A stretch of DNA of 64,000 nucleotides, taken from positions 573,861 through 637,860 of the forward strand of contig NZ_FNQN01000001.1 in assembly GCF_900107645.1 (NCBI RefSeq). Direction: 5' to 3'. Both the position numbers and the translations under genes were made by a program. Below the pieces are notes generated by a model. That model worked only from the letters and a program-made list of their open reading frames with translations. It did not search any database and was not told the origin of the DNA. Shown one piece after another: positions 36,572 to 46,729 of this stretch (position 1 is its first letter; every line of letters begins with the position of its first letter). This DNA is from Desulfuromusa kysingii (GTDB lineage Bacteria; Desulfobacterota; Desulfuromonadia; Desulfuromonadales; Geopsychrobacteraceae).

Positions 36572-36934
36572 GTGGATGTTTCCCAAAAGAGGCGTGCATC
36601 AAGATTAAAACGCCAGGCACGGGTTAGAAAAAAGATTAGAGGAACAACTGAAAGTCCAAGGCTTTCTGTCTTTCGGAGTGCAAAGCATATCTATGCTCAG
36701 ATTATTGAAGATGTAACTGGTACGACTTTAGTTGCGGCTTCAACTCTTAGTAAGGATATTGATTTGAGCAATGGTGGAAACTTACTAGCAGCAAAAGCTG
36801 TAGGAACCGAGATTGCCAAAAAAGCTCTTGATCAGAATATCACTAATGTCGTTTTCGACCGTAACGGCTTCCTGTACCAAGGCCGCATTCAAGCAGTTGC
36901 TGATGCTGCCAGGGAAGCGGGTCTGAAGCTCTAG
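36572..36934 (+). CDS. rplR: 50S ribosomal protein L18
   Basis: L18 binds 5S rRNA; 120 residues, starting at GTG 36572 after [22 protein letters not shown] core is seen as [18 protein letters not shown] and the end is [13 protein letters not shown], as usual. Confidence 0.97.
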   Translation: MDVSQKRRASRLKRQARVRKKIRGTTESPRLSVFRSAKHIYAQIIEDVTGTTLVAASTLSKDIDLSNGGNLLAAKAVGTEIAKKALDQNITNVVFDRNGFLYQGRIQAVADAAREAGLKL

Positions 36935-36946
36935 AGGAGAATGTTT

Positions 36947-37432
36947 GTGCTGCACATTGATCCCAATGAATTAGAATTGACCGACCGAGTCATTCATATT
37001 AACCGTAACTCTAAAGTTGTCAAAGGTGGACGGCGTTTTAGTTTTTCTGCCCTTGTTATAGTTGGCGATGGCAGCGGACATGTAGGCTACGGTCTGGGTA
37101 AGGCTAAAGAGGTTCCTGAAGCTATCCGTAAGGGCGTTGAGCAAGCAAAGAAAAGCTTGATCAAAGTACCTATTCAGGACGGCAGAACTATCCCATACGA
37201 TGTTATCGGTAAGTTTGGTGCTGGTAGAGTCCTCTTGAAACCAGCTTCTGCCGGTACAGGTGTTATTGCCGGTGGTGCTGTTCGTCCCATTTTAGAAGCA
37301 GTTGGGATTGGTAATATCTTGACCAAGTGTCTGGGTTCTAATAATCCACACAATGTTGTCAAGGCAACAATGAATGCTCTCAAAATGCTTAAAAGCCCTG
37401 AAGAAATCAATGCTCGTAGAGGGATAGTTTAG
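36947..37432 (+). CDS. rpsE: 30S ribosomal protein S5
   Basis: S5 has 161 residues from GTG 36947. An ATG six bases earlier (36941) is in frame, but it sits too close to the Shine-Dalgarno AGAGGAG (36933-36939), while GTG 36947 has a normal spacing of 7. The sequence [20 protein letters not shown] and the [20 protein letters not shown] loop are typical. Confidence 0.95.
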   Translation: MLHIDPNELELTDRVIHINRNSKVVKGGRRFSFSALVIVGDGSGHVGYGLGKAKEVPEAIRKGVEQAKKSLIKVPIQDGRTIPYDVIGKFGAGRVLLKPASAGTGVIAGGAVRPILEAVGIGNILTKCLGSNNPHNVVKATMNALKMLKSPEEINARRGIV

Positions 37433-37464
37433 GGTTAAGAGTTTTTGGATTTAGGAGAACGATA

Positions 37465-37644
37465 ATGGCGACGGAAGTAAGGGTCACCCTCAAGAAAAGT
37501 CCGATTGGTCGTAAGGCTTATTTTGCTAAAGTGCTTAAAGGTCTAGGCTTAACACGTCTCCAGAAGACGGTCACCTTGCAGGATACTCCGGAAATTCGTG
37601 GTATGCTTCGTAAGGTTGAGCATATGGTTGCGATTGAAGACTGA
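37465..37644 (+). CDS. rpmD: 50S ribosomal protein L30
   Basis: This short gene of 59 residues lies between rpsE and rplO, its usual place. It reads [20 protein letters not shown], then [15 protein letters not shown] and a C-terminus [16 protein letters not shown] 37465 follows TAGGAG. The order and the motifs make it certain despite the small size. Confidence 0.96.
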   Translation: MATEVRVTLKKSPIGRKAYFAKVLKGLGLTRLQKTVTLQDTPEIRGMLRKVEHMVAIED

Positions 37645-37665
37645 CAACACGCAGAGGACAGTAAG

Positions 37666-38106
37666 ATGGATTTAAGTAATTTAAAGCCGGCCTCAGGGTC
37701 GACAAAAAATAGAAAGCGTATTGGACGTGGTCCTGGTTCGGGAACTGGTAAGACTTCCGGAAAGGGGCATAAGGGTCAGAATGCTCGTAGTGGTGGCGGT
37801 GTTAAGCCTGGTTTTGAAGGTGGGCAAATGCCTCTGCAACGAAGAATTCCGAAGCGTGGATTTGTTTCTAGAAATAGAAAAATTTATAATCTAGTCAATT
37901 TGCGTGATCTTGAGAATTTCGACTCAGGAACTGTCGTTGATCTTGAGTTGTACGGTAAGTCTGGTCTCGTTGTCGGCCTTAAGGATGGGATTAAGATCCT
38001 TGCTGATGGTGAGTTAACAAAGTCTTTGACCGTTTATGCACATAAATTCAGTAAATCTGCTACTGCCAAGATTGAAGCTGCTGGTGGCAAGGTTGAGGTT
38101 CTTTAG
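37666..38106 (+). CDS. rplO: 50S ribosomal protein L15
   Basis: L15 has 146 residues; the glycine-rich, basic N-terminal part [20 protein letters not shown] is typical and folds only on rRNA. GAGGAC stands before ATG 37666. It ends 3 bases before secY. Confidence 0.97.
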   Translation: MDLSNLKPASGSTKNRKRIGRGPGSGTGKTSGKGHKGQNARSGGGVKPGFEGGQMPLQRRIPKRGFVSRNRKIYNLVNLRDLENFDSGTVVDLELYGKSGLVVGLKDGIKILADGELTKSLTVYAHKFSKSATAKIEAAGGKVEVL

Positions 38107-38109
38107 ACT

Positions 38110-39417
38110 ATGTCTACGCTGCAGAATATTTTAGCTATCCCTGAGCTGCGGCGGAGGATTCTCTTCACCTTGGCTATGCTGGCAGTCTATCGGGTTGGGT
38201 GTCACGTTCCGACTCCTGGAATAGATGCGCACGTTCTGGCTAAATTTTTTGAAGGAACTGAAGGCACTCTACTTGGTCTTGTGAGTTCTTTTACTGGTGG
38301 TGCATTACAGCAAATGGCGGTATTTGCCTTGGGTATAATGCCGTACATCAGTGCGTCGATAATTTTACAACTTTTAACGGTGGTTTTTGAGCCGATTGAG
38401 AAGTTATCCAAAGACGGTGAACAGGGCCGGAAGAAGATTACCGAATATACACGCTATGGGACCATCGTTCTGGCTGTTATTCAAGGTGCTGGGATAGCTG
38501 TCGGTTTGCAGTCGATGTTGGGACCTGCCGGTGAGCCAGTTGTGCCTAATCCTGGAATCGGCTTTATCCTGATGACAGTGATTACGTTGACGGCTGGTAC
38601 TGCTTTTATTATGTGGCTTGGTGAGCAGATCACAGAGCGCGGCATTGGTAATGGTATTTCATTGATCATCTTTGCTGGCATTGTTGCTGGAATGCCTGCG
38701 GCAATTGTTAACTCAATCCGTTTAGTGCAAACCGGTGCTATGACACCGACGATTGTGGTCTTTATTTTGGCTCTGATGTTAGTGACTGTTGGAGCGATTG
38801 TTTTTATGGAACGGGCTCAACGCCGCGTACCGATTCACTATGCTAAACGTGTCGTTGGTATGCGCAATATGGGTGGACAAGCAAGTCATTTGCCGCTGAA
38901 AATTAATATGAGTGGTGTTATTCCCCCGATCTTTGCTAGTTCAATCATGATGTTCCCTGCAACTATTGCAAATTTTATTGATGCCCCATGGGTTAGGACT
39001 ATGTCGACTTATCTGTCGCCATCGCATTGGGTCTATAACGTTTTTTATATTGCTTTTATTGTTTTCTTTTGCTACTTCTACACGGCTATAACGTTTAACC
39101 CTGTCAATGTGGCTGATAATATAAAAAATCAGGGTGGGTTTGTCCCTGGTATCCGTCCGGGTAAAGAAACTGCGGATTATCTAGACATGGTTTTAAGCCG
39201 TTTGACATTTGTAGGTGCTATTTATATATCGGTAGTTTGTGTGTTGCCAACACTTTTGATCAGTCAATTGAATACACCATTTTTCTTTGGTGGCACTTCT
39301 CTACTGATTGTTGTGGGTGTCGGTATGGACACTGCCTCGCAAATTGAAGCCCATCTGATCTCACGGTCATATGAGGGCTTTATGAAGGGCGTTACTCTTA
39401 AGGGTCGTCACGGTTAG
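38110..39417 (+). CDS. secY: Preprotein translocase subunit SecY
   Basis: SecY is the channel of the Sec translocon, with ten membrane helices; 435 residues. The start LQNILAIPELRRRILFTLAM, the plug region GGALQQMAVFALGIMPYISA and the cytoplasmic loop GIRPGKETADYL are typical. It is placed after rplO with only 3 bases between them. Confidence 0.98.
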   Translation: MSTLQNILAIPELRRRILFTLAMLAVYRVGCHVPTPGIDAHVLAKFFEGTEGTLLGLVSSFTGGALQQMAVFALGIMPYISASIILQLLTVVFEPIEKLSKDGEQGRKKITEYTRYGTIVLAVIQGAGIAVGLQSMLGPAGEPVVPNPGIGFILMTVITLTAGTAFIMWLGEQITERGIGNGISLIIFAGIVAGMPAAIVNSIRLVQTGAMTPTIVVFILALMLVTVGAIVFMERAQRRVPIHYAKRVVGMRNMGGQASHLPLKINMSGVIPPIFASSIMMFPATIANFIDAPWVRTMSTYLSPSHWVYNVFYIAFIVFFCYFYTAITFNPVNVADNIKNQGGFVPGIRPGKETADYLDMVLSRLTFVGAIYISVVCVLPTLLISQLNTPFFFGGTSLLIVVGVGMDTASQIEAHLISRSYEGFMKGVTLKGRHG

Positions 39418-39429
39418 GATTGTTTTTCA

Positions 39430-40077
39430 ATGAAAATTGTTTTACTTGGACCCCCGGGTGCTGGAAAAGGTACGCAAGCAGCGATGCTTGTAAAGCGTTT
39501 TGGTATACCTCAGATTTCTACTGGTGACATGTTGCGTTTGGCTGTCTCCGAAAAATCTCCGATGGGGATCAAAGCAAAAGAATATATGGACGCAGGTGAT
39601 TTAGTCCCTGATGAGGTTGTTATTGGGATTGTGCGCGAGCGTTTACAAGCAGATGATTGTGCTGCAGGTTTTATACTTGATGGTTTTCCGCGCACACTGC
39701 AACAAGCAGATGCGTTAAAGCAAGTCCTTGCTGATCTTGATAAACAGCTTGATGCTGTTGTTTCTTTGCAGGTTGAGGTTGAGGCCTTGGTAGCACGTTT
39801 GACCGGCAGACGTTCATGTGTCGAATGTGGAAAAGGTTTTCATCTGCAATACGATCCACCAGCTGCTGATGGGAGTTGTACTGAGTGCGGAGGTAAGTTG
39901 ATTCAGCGCGATGATGATTGCGAAGCGACTATCCGCAACCGGATGCAAGTTTATCAACAGCAGACGGCACCGCTTGAGGATTATTATTCCAAGCAGGGGT
40001 TACTGACCGTCGTTGATGGTATGGCTGATATTTCAACTGTACAAAGCGAGATTGTCGCTGCTCTCAGTGGTTCCTGA
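39430..40077 (+). CDS. adk: Adenylate kinase (zinc-lid type)
   Basis: Adk interconverts ATP, ADP and AMP. It has 215 residues: P-loop GPPGAGKGTQA, the AMP-binding STGDMLR and DGFPRTLQQAD, and a long LID with four cysteines (CVECGKG ... CTECGGK) able to hold zinc. It follows secY by 12 bases. In many relatives map and infA come next; here they are missing and a 198-bp gap follows. Confidence 0.98.
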   Translation: MKIVLLGPPGAGKGTQAAMLVKRFGIPQISTGDMLRLAVSEKSPMGIKAKEYMDAGDLVPDEVVIGIVRERLQADDCAAGFILDGFPRTLQQADALKQVLADLDKQLDAVVSLQVEVEALVARLTGRRSCVECGKGFHLQYDPPAADGSCTECGGKLIQRDDDCEATIRNRMQVYQQQTAPLEDYYSKQGLLTVVDGMADISTVQSEIVAALSGS

Positions 40078-40275
40078 AATCATTGATTTGTGCGGTTGTG
40101 CAGGGTAGTCATGTTTGATTTTACCCTAATATGATTATTGTTCATAACTGATGTATCAGTGGACTTAGCAATAACAGAAAATGGCTCTGAGATAACAACT
40201 TGTCTCTGGGATATATGTCTATAAGGTAGGTCTATCACTGTTGGTAGATGAATTTGATAGGAAAAGGGTCTCACA
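40078..40275. other. Gap between adk and rpmJ where map and infA are missing
   Basis: These 198 bases hold no plausible gene on either strand; a minus-strand open frame here runs into rpmJ and rpsM and looks like a shadow. Short inverted repeats are present (AGGGTA...TACCCT at about 40105-40131; AGATAACAACTTGTCT at about 40190-40205), which may fold as a leader of the rpmJ-rpsM part. In E. coli S4 represses this alpha segment; no such pseudoknot could be confirmed by eye. Confidence 0.5.
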
Positions 40276-40389
40276 ATGAAGGTTAGAGCTTCGGTTAAGA
40301 AGATCTGTGATAAATGCAAGGTTATTAAACGAAAAGGTGTTATCAGGATCATTTGCGAGAATCCGAAACACAAGCAAAGGCAGGGATAA
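40276..40389 (+). CDS. rpmJ: 50S ribosomal protein L36, zinc-binding form
   Basis: This 37-residue protein reads [20 protein letters not shown] and ends NPKHKQRQG. Zinc ligands are Cys11, Cys14, Cys27 and His32, the C+ form. It lies directly before rpsM as in most bacteria. The start is ATG 40276. Confidence 0.97.
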   Translation: MKVRASVKKICDKCKVIKRKGVIRIICENPKHKQRQG

Positions 40390-40406
40390 CGCCCTAGGAG
40401 GAAAAA

Positions 40407-40775
40407 TTGGCACGTATTGCTGGAGTCGATTTACCGCGTAATAAACGCATTGAAGTGGCCATGACCTATATCTATGGGATCGGGCGTACTACATCCAAAA
40501 ATATACTTTCACAGGCTGGTGTTGACTGCAATGCCCGAACTGATGATTTGACTGAATCTGAACTTCTTAAGATTCGTGAGTTGATTGATAAAGATTGCCA
40601 TGTGGAAGGTGATTTGCGTCGGGAACTCTCTATGAATATTAAGCGTTTAATGGATCTTGGCTGTTACCGTGGTTTAAGACATCGTAAAGGTTTACCTGTG
40701 CGCGGTCAAAATACCAAAAATAATTCACGGACTCGTAAGGGGCCGAAGAAGACTGTTGCCGGTAAGAAGAAATAA
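40407..40775 (+). CDS. rpsM: 30S ribosomal protein S13
   Basis: S13 has 122 residues and contacts the P-site tRNA and 50S bridge. It starts at TTG 40407, supported by TAGGAGG 8 bases upstream and the universal beginning [17 protein letters not shown]. The C-terminal [17 protein letters not shown] is typical. Confidence 0.97.
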   Translation: MARIAGVDLPRNKRIEVAMTYIYGIGRTTSKNILSQAGVDCNARTDDLTESELLKIRELIDKDCHVEGDLRRELSMNIKRLMDLGCYRGLRHRKGLPVRGQNTKNNSRTRKGPKKTVAGKKK

Positions 40776-40787
40776 AGCGGAGTTATC

Positions 40788-41183
40788 ATGGCTAAATCAG
40801 GTAAAAAAGTCGTTCGTAAAAAAGTTGAGAAGAAGAACATTGCCAGGGGCGTTGTTCACATTCAATCTACTTTTAATAATACCATCGTCACAATTTGTGA
40901 TCCGATGGGTAATGTCGTTGCTTGGTCAACCTCTGGAGCTAAAGGTTTCAAGGGGTCTCGTAAAAGCACACCATTTGCAGCACAAATTGCAGCTGAGGAT
41001 GCAGCAACAAAGGCGATGGAACATGGGATGCGTTCAGTTGAAGCCTATGTAAAAGGTCCTGGCAGTGGTCGTGAATCAGCTCTGCGTGCACTTTCACTCG
41101 CAGGTTTGACAGTGACCATGATTAAAGACGTCACCCCAATTCCGCATAATGGTTGTCGTCCACCTAAGCGTCGTCGCGTATAA
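40788..41183 (+). CDS. rpsK: 30S ribosomal protein S11
   Basis: S11 has 131 residues; [20 protein letters not shown], the loop [13 protein letters not shown] and the C-terminal [16 protein letters not shown] are typical. CGGAG precedes ATG 40788. Confidence 0.97.
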   Translation: MAKSGKKVVRKKVEKKNIARGVVHIQSTFNNTIVTICDPMGNVVAWSTSGAKGFKGSRKSTPFAAQIAAEDAATKAMEHGMRSVEAYVKGPGSGRESALRALSLAGLTVTMIKDVTPIPHNGCRPPKRRRV

Positions 41184-41201
41184 GCATCGAGGAGGAAGAA
41201 G

Positions 41202-41831
41202 TTGTCTAGATACTCTGGTCCAGTCTGCCGTCAATGCAGAAGAGAAAATACCAAGCTGTTTCTGAAAGGGGACAGATGTTATACCGATAAGTGCGCTTTG
41301 GAACGTCGTAATTACGCTCCTGGTCAGCATGGTCAACGTCGTACCAAGGTTTCAGATTATGGAACTCAATTGCGCGAAAAGCAAAAGGTAAAACGTACTT
41401 ATGGTTTGCAGGAAAAACAGTTTAGACTGTATTTTGCTAAAGCAGATCGTATGAAAGGCGTTACCGGTGAGAACCTGTTGATCCTTTTGGAGCGTCGGCT
41501 TGATAGTGCTATTTATCGCCTTGGCTTCTCGGCATCACGTGCTCAAGCAAGAACTTTGGTGCGTCATGGTCACTTCCAAGTGAATGGTCAAAAGGTTAAT
41601 ATTCCTTCATACCTGGTTCGTCCAAATGATGTTGTCACTTTACGTGAGAAAAGTCGTGAAGTTGTATGCATTAATGAATCTTTGGATAGTGTCATGCGTC
41701 GTGGTTTGCCTTCTTGGGTTGAGCTTGAGCGAGACACTTTCAAGGGGACCATTAAGACGTTACCTGTTAGAAGTGAATTAACTAACCCAGAGTTCCAAGA
41801 GCAACTGATAGTTGAACTTTATTCTAAGTAA
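41202..41831 (+). CDS. rpsD: 30S ribosomal protein S4, zinc-binding form
   Basis: S4 starts 30S assembly. It has 209 residues with cysteines [18 protein letters not shown] and a fourth at ...TDKC near the N-terminus that can bind zinc, and an S4 RNA-binding domain ([20 protein letters not shown]). The start is TTG 41202 after GAGGAGG. Confidence 0.97.
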   Translation: MSRYSGPVCRQCRRENTKLFLKGDRCYTDKCALERRNYAPGQHGQRRTKVSDYGTQLREKQKVKRTYGLQEKQFRLYFAKADRMKGVTGENLLILLERRLDSAIYRLGFSASRAQARTLVRHGHFQVNGQKVNIPSYLVRPNDVVTLREKSREVVCINESLDSVMRRGLPSWVELERDTFKGTIKTLPVRSELTNPEFQEQLIVELYSK

Positions 41832-41873
41832 TTGATCATCTCATCAGGATCTCTTGAGAGGGAGTAAGAATAT

Positions 41874-42887
41874 ATGTACAAAAACTGGAGAGATTTGATC
41901 AAGCCGATGCGTTTGGAGGCGACAGAATTAACCAATAATTATGGTAAATTTGTTGCTGAACCGTTCGAGCGTGGTTTTGGTACAACCCTTGGTAATTCTT
42001 TGCGTCGCATCCTCCTGTCTTCACTTCAGGGTGCTGCGATTACATCTGTTCGTATTAAGAATGTTCAGCACGAATTTTCAAGTGTTGTTGGTGTCACTGA
42101 AGATGTCACTGACATTATTCTGAACCTGAAGGGTGTTAAAGTGCGTTTGCATGACGGTCATGATGACCGTAATATCAGGATCGTTCAAAAAGGTGCTGGT
42201 ATTGTTAGGGCAGGTGATATTATCACCGATCAAAACGTTGAGATATTGAACCCTGACCATCACATTGCTACCTGTGGGGACGAAACAGATCTAGAAATAG
42301 ATATGACCGTTGCTATGGGTAAGGGATACGTTTTTGCTGAAAAAAACCGTGATGATAATGCGCCAGTAGGAACGATTCCTATTGATGCTATTTTTTCACC
42401 AATTACTAAGGTGAACTATACGGTTTCCAATGCACGTGTTGAGCAAATTACTGATTATGACAAGCTGACGCTTGAAGTTTCAACTGATGGTAGCGTTAAG
42501 CCCGAAGATGCAATCGCTTATGCAGCAAAGATTTATAAAGAGCAGTTGCAGATATTCATTAATTTTGATGAAACTGAAGAACCGGTTGTTGAAGAAGAAA
42601 GTAACGAAAAGCATAAAATTAACGAAAACCTTTACCGATCTGTTGAAGAGTTGGAGTTGTCGGTTCGAAGTGCTAACTGTCTAAAGAATGCTCAGATTAA
42701 TCTTATTGGTGAGCTGGTTCAAAAGTCTGAAGCTGAAATGTTGAAAACTCAGAACTTCGGTAGGAAATCTCTTAACGAAATAAAAGATATTCTTGCTGAA
42801 ATGGGCTTGGGGCTTGGAGTAAAGTTAGACAATTTTCCAGATCCTGATTATTTGAAGTTGATTCAAAAGGGTCATGACGACGAATAG
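41874..42887 (+). CDS. rpoA: RNA polymerase subunit alpha
   Basis: RpoA of 337 residues has an N-terminal assembly domain ([20 protein letters not shown]) and, after an acidic linker (about 235-255), the C-terminal promoter/activator-binding domain ([19 protein letters not shown], then [20 protein letters not shown]). GAGAGGGAG precedes ATG 41874. It lies in the usual rpsD-rpoA-rplQ order. Confidence 0.98.
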   Translation: MYKNWRDLIKPMRLEATELTNNYGKFVAEPFERGFGTTLGNSLRRILLSSLQGAAITSVRIKNVQHEFSSVVGVTEDVTDIILNLKGVKVRLHDGHDDRNIRIVQKGAGIVRAGDIITDQNVEILNPDHHIATCGDETDLEIDMTVAMGKGYVFAEKNRDDNAPVGTIPIDAIFSPITKVNYTVSNARVEQITDYDKLTLEVSTDGSVKPEDAIAYAAKIYKEQLQIFINFDETEEPVVEEESNEKHKINENLYRSVEELELSVRSANCLKNAQINLIGELVQKSEAEMLKTQNFGRKSLNEIKDILAEMGLGLGVKLDNFPDPDYLKLIQKGHDDE

Positions 42888-42924
42888 TCTCCCTTAGATT
42901 GGTTTTTAGAAAGGAACATTAGTA

Positions 42925-43353
42925 ATGCGCCACAATAAATCAGGCAGACGTCTCGGTCGGAAACCGGATCACCGTCAGCATATGATGCGGAATATGGTAA
43001 CATCATTTTTTGAAAATGAGAAAATTACCACTACGGTGACTCGTGCTAAAGAGTTACGTAAGCTTGTTGACAAAATGATTACTCTTGGAAAGCGTGGCGA
43101 TTTACACGCTCGGAGACAAGCGCTTCAAGTCATCACCGATCAGAACGTTGTTGCTAAACTGTTTGATATGGTTGCACCACGCTTTTCAGAACGTCCTGGT
43201 GGTTATACGCGGATTATCCGGCTTGTGAACCGACAAGGTGATAATGCCCCAATGGCGATCATTGAGTTAGTCGAAGAGGGTTTTGTTGCTAAAGATACAA
43301 CGACTGAACCAGCTCCTGTGTCGGCTGAAGTATCAGAGGTTGCAACCGCATAA
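42925..43353 (+). CDS. rplQ: 50S ribosomal protein L17
   Basis: L17 starts [20 protein letters not shown] and has the [20 protein letters not shown] core. It has 142 residues, with a C-terminal Thr/Ala/Glu-rich tail (from about 122) longer than in E. coli. It is the last gene of the ribosomal run, and a strong terminator follows. Confidence 0.97.
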   Translation: MRHNKSGRRLGRKPDHRQHMMRNMVTSFFENEKITTTVTRAKELRKLVDKMITLGKRGDLHARRQALQVITDQNVVAKLFDMVAPRFSERPGGYTRIIRLVNRQGDNAPMAIIELVEEGFVAKDTTTEPAPVSAEVSEVATA

Positions 43354-43376
43354 GCGTCTTTTATAGGTCAGGTTAA

Positions 43377-43420
43377 ATAGGGGGGCAGAGATTTGAATCT
43401 TTGCCCCCCTATTTTTGTTT
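43377..43420 (+). terminator. Terminator of the S10-spc-alpha cluster
   Basis: ATAGGGGGGCA pairs with TGCCCCCCTAT around an A/T-rich loop that can also partly pair, followed by TTTTGTTTT. It is very stable and closes the ribosomal gene run. Confidence 0.92.
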
Positions 43421-43436
43421 TAAGAGTGTGATCTAA

Positions 43437-43465
43437 TTGACTCTGTTGGTGCTGAATGTTAATTT
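43437..43465 (+). promoter_or_regulatory. Possible promoter of mgtE
   Basis: TTGACT and TAATTT are separated by 17 bases and lie 46 bases before the mgtE start, right after the ribosomal terminator. The -10 is weak. No magnesium riboswitch was recognised. Confidence 0.3.
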
Positions 43466-43510
43466 TCATTTGATTCTATAACTCTTTATAAGTGTTGCTG
43501 GGCGTTATTT

Positions 43511-44869
43511 ATGCATGAGCAAAAAATTCAGGTTTTACAGGGTACTGTCAGTAAGCTATTGCGACGTAATGCAACATCAAACCTGAAAAAAGCGCTCGGC
43601 AAAATACACCCCGCAGATATTGCCCACCTGTTGCGTTATTTTGACGTTCACGAACAGAAAACTCTTCTTGAGTTAACCCCTGATTTACAGCGAGTTGCTG
43701 ACGTTTTAGCTGAATTGGAGCCTGATTCTTGGCCGCAAATTGCTGAACTTCTTGATCGTGATTATCTTATCTCAATTATCCATGAAATGGCCGACGACGA
43801 CAGTGCGGTATTTATAAGAAGCCTTCCTGATGATCTCGGAGAGCAAATCCTCATAGCTTTGCATGACGATCAGTCAGATGACGTTGAGTACTTGCTGGGT
43901 TATGAGGAAGAGACAGCCGGTAGTATCATGTCGACCGACGTGTTTTTTCTCAACCAAGATATAAGTGTTCGACATGCTATCGAAGCGCTTCAGGATTCTG
44001 AAGATTATGAGATGGTTTTTTATGTTTATGTCACAGATGAACATAACCATCTAGTCGGGGTTTTATCATTACGTCAGTTATTGACTGTTCCACCAACGAC
44101 CAAATTAGCCGATATCATGTCTACGAATGTCATGCGTGTCAGGTCGGATATGGACCAGGAAGAAGTCGCTCAGATGGTTGCCAAGTACAACCTATTGGCC
44201 ATCCCAGTGGTTGATGATCAGGGGAAATTACTGGGACTAATCACTGTAGATGATGTCATAGATGTCATGCGTGATGAAGCAACTGAAGATATTCTGAGGA
44301 TGGCTGGTACCAGTGAAGAAGAACTTTTGCTAGGCTATAAATCTTTTCAGATTGCTAGGTTGCGTCTCCCTTGGTTGTTGACAACCCTTGTTGGTGGTGT
44401 CGTTACTGGGACACTGATGTGGTATTATCGGGCCACCCTGGAACAAGTGATTATGCTGATCTCTTTTATTCCTGTGATTACCGGGATGGGGGGGAATGTC
44501 GGAGGGCAAACCTCAACAATTCTAGTCCGTGGATTTGCCACCGGGCGGATTGATTTTTCTATGATTCGGCAGGTTTTTTTGAAAGAATTGAGGGTTGGGC
44601 TGATCATGGGCTTAGTCTGTGGAATTGTTATTGCCGGAGTCGCATCAATCTGGCATCAAAATTTATACCTAGGATTGGTTGTCGGGGTTGCTATGGTTAC
44701 TGCGATTACGGTCGCAGCTTGTATGGGTGTTGTTGTTACTGCTTTTTTTAAGAAAATAGGCGTGGACCCCGCTATCGCTTCAAGTCCATTTGTCCAGACA
44801 GTGAATGATATTACTGGGATTATGATTTATTTCAGTACCGCTACACTGTTTCTTCCCTATTTAACCTAA
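43511..44869 (+). CDS. mgtE: Magnesium transporter MgtE
   Basis: MgtE is a Mg2+-gated inner-membrane channel for Mg2+ uptake. It has 452 residues: an N-terminal MgtE_N superhelix (about 20-130), two CBS domains (about 140-260: EETAGSIMSTDVFFL, then LADIMSTNVMRVRSD), a plug helix, and five membrane helices (about 285-450, with PVITGMGGNVGGQTSTILVR forming the pore signature). Acidic residues at the domain border should bind regulatory Mg2+. It is a single gene after the ribosomal terminator; recO follows 88 bases later. Confidence 0.96.
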   Translation: MHEQKIQVLQGTVSKLLRRNATSNLKKALGKIHPADIAHLLRYFDVHEQKTLLELTPDLQRVADVLAELEPDSWPQIAELLDRDYLISIIHEMADDDSAVFIRSLPDDLGEQILIALHDDQSDDVEYLLGYEEETAGSIMSTDVFFLNQDISVRHAIEALQDSEDYEMVFYVYVTDEHNHLVGVLSLRQLLTVPPTTKLADIMSTNVMRVRSDMDQEEVAQMVAKYNLLAIPVVDDQGKLLGLITVDDVIDVMRDEATEDILRMAGTSEEELLLGYKSFQIARLRLPWLLTTLVGGVVTGTLMWYYRATLEQVIMLISFIPVITGMGGNVGGQTSTILVRGFATGRIDFSMIRQVFLKELRVGLIMGLVCGIVIAGVASIWHQNLYLGLVVGVAMVTAITVAACMGVVVTAFFKKIGVDPAIASSPFVQTVNDITGIMIYFSTATLFLPYLT

Positions 44870-44957
44870 ACATTAATGACGAGGGTGTTGGTAAAATCTG
44901 TTAGCCGGAGAGATGTCGATGCGTCAGTTGATTTCCTTACCCTAAGCCGATAACTTT

Positions 44958-45695
44958 ATGGTTTCCGACTTACATAGCTGTGAAGCATTGGTTTTACGCC
45001 ATATAAATTATGGTGAAGCAGATGTTATTCTGTCCCTTTTTACCCCTGACTATGGGTTGCAAAAAGGATTTGCAAAGTCTGCGCGTAAGAGCCGCAAACG
45101 CTTCGCTGCTGTCTTGGATCCATTTACCCAAGCTATCTTTCAGTGGAAATCAGGACGTGGCAATTTCTGGTTGTTGCAAGACTCAGAGCTTCTTACGGCA
45201 CGAGTCGGGTTGCGTGCTGATTTGCAACGCCTCGCTCTTGCCAGTTATGGTGTTGAGTTAGTTGAATTGCTGTTGGAGGAAGGACAACTCCATTCAGTTA
45301 TATATGAATTACTTTGCAGTTTTTTGGACTATCTTGATCGGGGTGGGGACCATTTAAGCGCTAAGCTATTATTTGAATTGCGGTTGATTTATCTGCTCGG
45401 GTATATGCCCCATCTGCTCCACTGTAGTGAATGTCTTAAAATTTTTGATGACGAACCGATCCGATTTGATGCAATTCGTGGTGGGAGCCTTTGTCTCCAA
45501 TGTGCTGGGTCAGCTGGAGTGCCAATTGGATTGGGCACAGTCGGTTCTCTAGCGCGATCTTTAAATGTTGGTCATCAGCAGTTTGATGCTTTTTCTTTTG
45601 GTCGAAAGACAATTCAAGAAGCAAGTTTGATCCTGACACAGGTATTGCAACAGGTTTTGCCTAGAGAGCCAAAGTCGCAGCAGTTTCTGTGTTGA
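44958..45695 (+). CDS. recO: DNA repair protein RecO
   Basis: RecO loads RecA on SSB-coated DNA in the RecFOR path. It has 245 residues: N-terminal OB fold (EALVLRHINYGEADVILSLF), then a helical domain with a zinc site (CSECLKIF ... SLCLQCAG). The length is normal. It precedes glyQ, and a short terminator lies between them. Confidence 0.93.
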   Translation: MVSDLHSCEALVLRHINYGEADVILSLFTPDYGLQKGFAKSARKSRKRFAAVLDPFTQAIFQWKSGRGNFWLLQDSELLTARVGLRADLQRLALASYGVELVELLLEEGQLHSVIYELLCSFLDYLDRGGDHLSAKLLFELRLIYLLGYMPHLLHCSECLKIFDDEPIRFDAIRGGSLCLQCAGSAGVPIGLGTVGSLARSLNVGHQQFDAFSFGRKTIQEASLILTQVLQQVLPREPKSQQFLC

Positions 45696-45731
45696 TGATA
45701 GCTTGTTGCAAATCTTGACAACATTAGAGGT

Positions 45732-45757
45732 GGGAGCTAAACTCGCGGCTCCTTTTT
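45732..45757 (+). terminator. Short terminator after recO
   Basis: GGAGC and GCTCC pair around a 10-base loop, followed by five T. It is short but well placed, 37 bases beyond the recO stop. Confidence 0.6.
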
Positions 45758-45809
45758 ACAACTACTACGCCATTATTTATATGATTGATTATGGTTTTAT
45801 GGAGGTACC

Positions 45810-46679
45810 GTGACATTTCAGAATTTAATTCTATCATTACAGAACTACTGGGCAGCGCAAGGTTGTATTATTCAACAACCGTATGATATCGAGAAAGGGG
45901 CCGGTACGTTTAATCCGGCAACATTTTTGCGAGCACTCGGACCGGAACCCTGGAATGTTGCTTACGTTGAGCCTTCCCGCCGTCCTACTGATGGGCGCTA
46001 TGGCGAAAATCCAAACCGATTACAACATTACTATCAGTTTCAGGTATTGTTAAAACCATCCCCGCAAAATATTCAGGATCTCTATCTTGATTCGCTTAAG
46101 AGCTTTGGCGTTGATCCCTTAGCTCATGATATCCGTTTTGTTGAAGATGACTGGGAATCACCAACCTTGGGTGCTTGGGGGCTTGGCTGGGAAGTATGGT
46201 TGGATGGAATGGAAATTACCCAATTCACCTATTTTCAACAGTGTGGTGGTTTTGAGCTGAAACCGATACCCGGTGAAATTACCTATGGAATAGAACGTAT
46301 TGCTATGTACCTGCAGGGTGTGGATAACGTCTATGATCTCGAATGGGTCAAAGGGATCAAATACGGAGACATACATCATCAGACTGAGGTCCAGTTTTCC
46401 CACTATAATTTCGAAGAAGCGGATACCAAAATGCTTTTTCAACTGTTTGATATGTATGAAAAGGAATCTCTCAACTTAGTCGCAAAAGATCTCGTTTTTC
46501 CTGCGTATGATTTTGTTTTGAAATGCTCCCATGCTTTTAATTTGCTGGATGCAAGAAGTGCTATCTCGGTGACTGAACGTGCAAGTTATATTGGCAGAGT
46601 CCGTCATATGTCAAAACTTTGTGCAGCAGCCTATATTGACCAGCGAGAGAAACTTGGTCATCCATTGCTGAAAAAGTGA
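45810..46679 (+). CDS. glyQ: Glycyl-tRNA synthetase alpha subunit
   Basis: This is the catalytic class II subunit of the alpha2beta2-type enzyme, 289 residues. [20 protein letters not shown], motif 2 [20 protein letters not shown] and [20 protein letters not shown] are typical. It starts at GTG 45810 with GGAGG 5 bases upstream. It forms an operon with glyS and ppdK. Confidence 0.97.
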   Translation: MTFQNLILSLQNYWAAQGCIIQQPYDIEKGAGTFNPATFLRALGPEPWNVAYVEPSRRPTDGRYGENPNRLQHYYQFQVLLKPSPQNIQDLYLDSLKSFGVDPLAHDIRFVEDDWESPTLGAWGLGWEVWLDGMEITQFTYFQQCGGFELKPIPGEITYGIERIAMYLQGVDNVYDLEWVKGIKYGDIHHQTEVQFSHYNFEEADTKMLFQLFDMYEKESLNLVAKDLVFPAYDFVLKCSHAFNLLDARSAISVTERASYIGRVRHMSKLCAAAYIDQREKLGHPLLKK

Positions 46680-46729
46680 TTTATATCTTACGACTGAATC
46701 TATCAATACTTAATTAACTGGAGTAATAC

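Noticed and set aside
40080..40373. Minus-strand gene in the adk-rpmJ gap
   Set aside because: It overlaps rpmJ, has no ribosome-binding site and no recognisable product.
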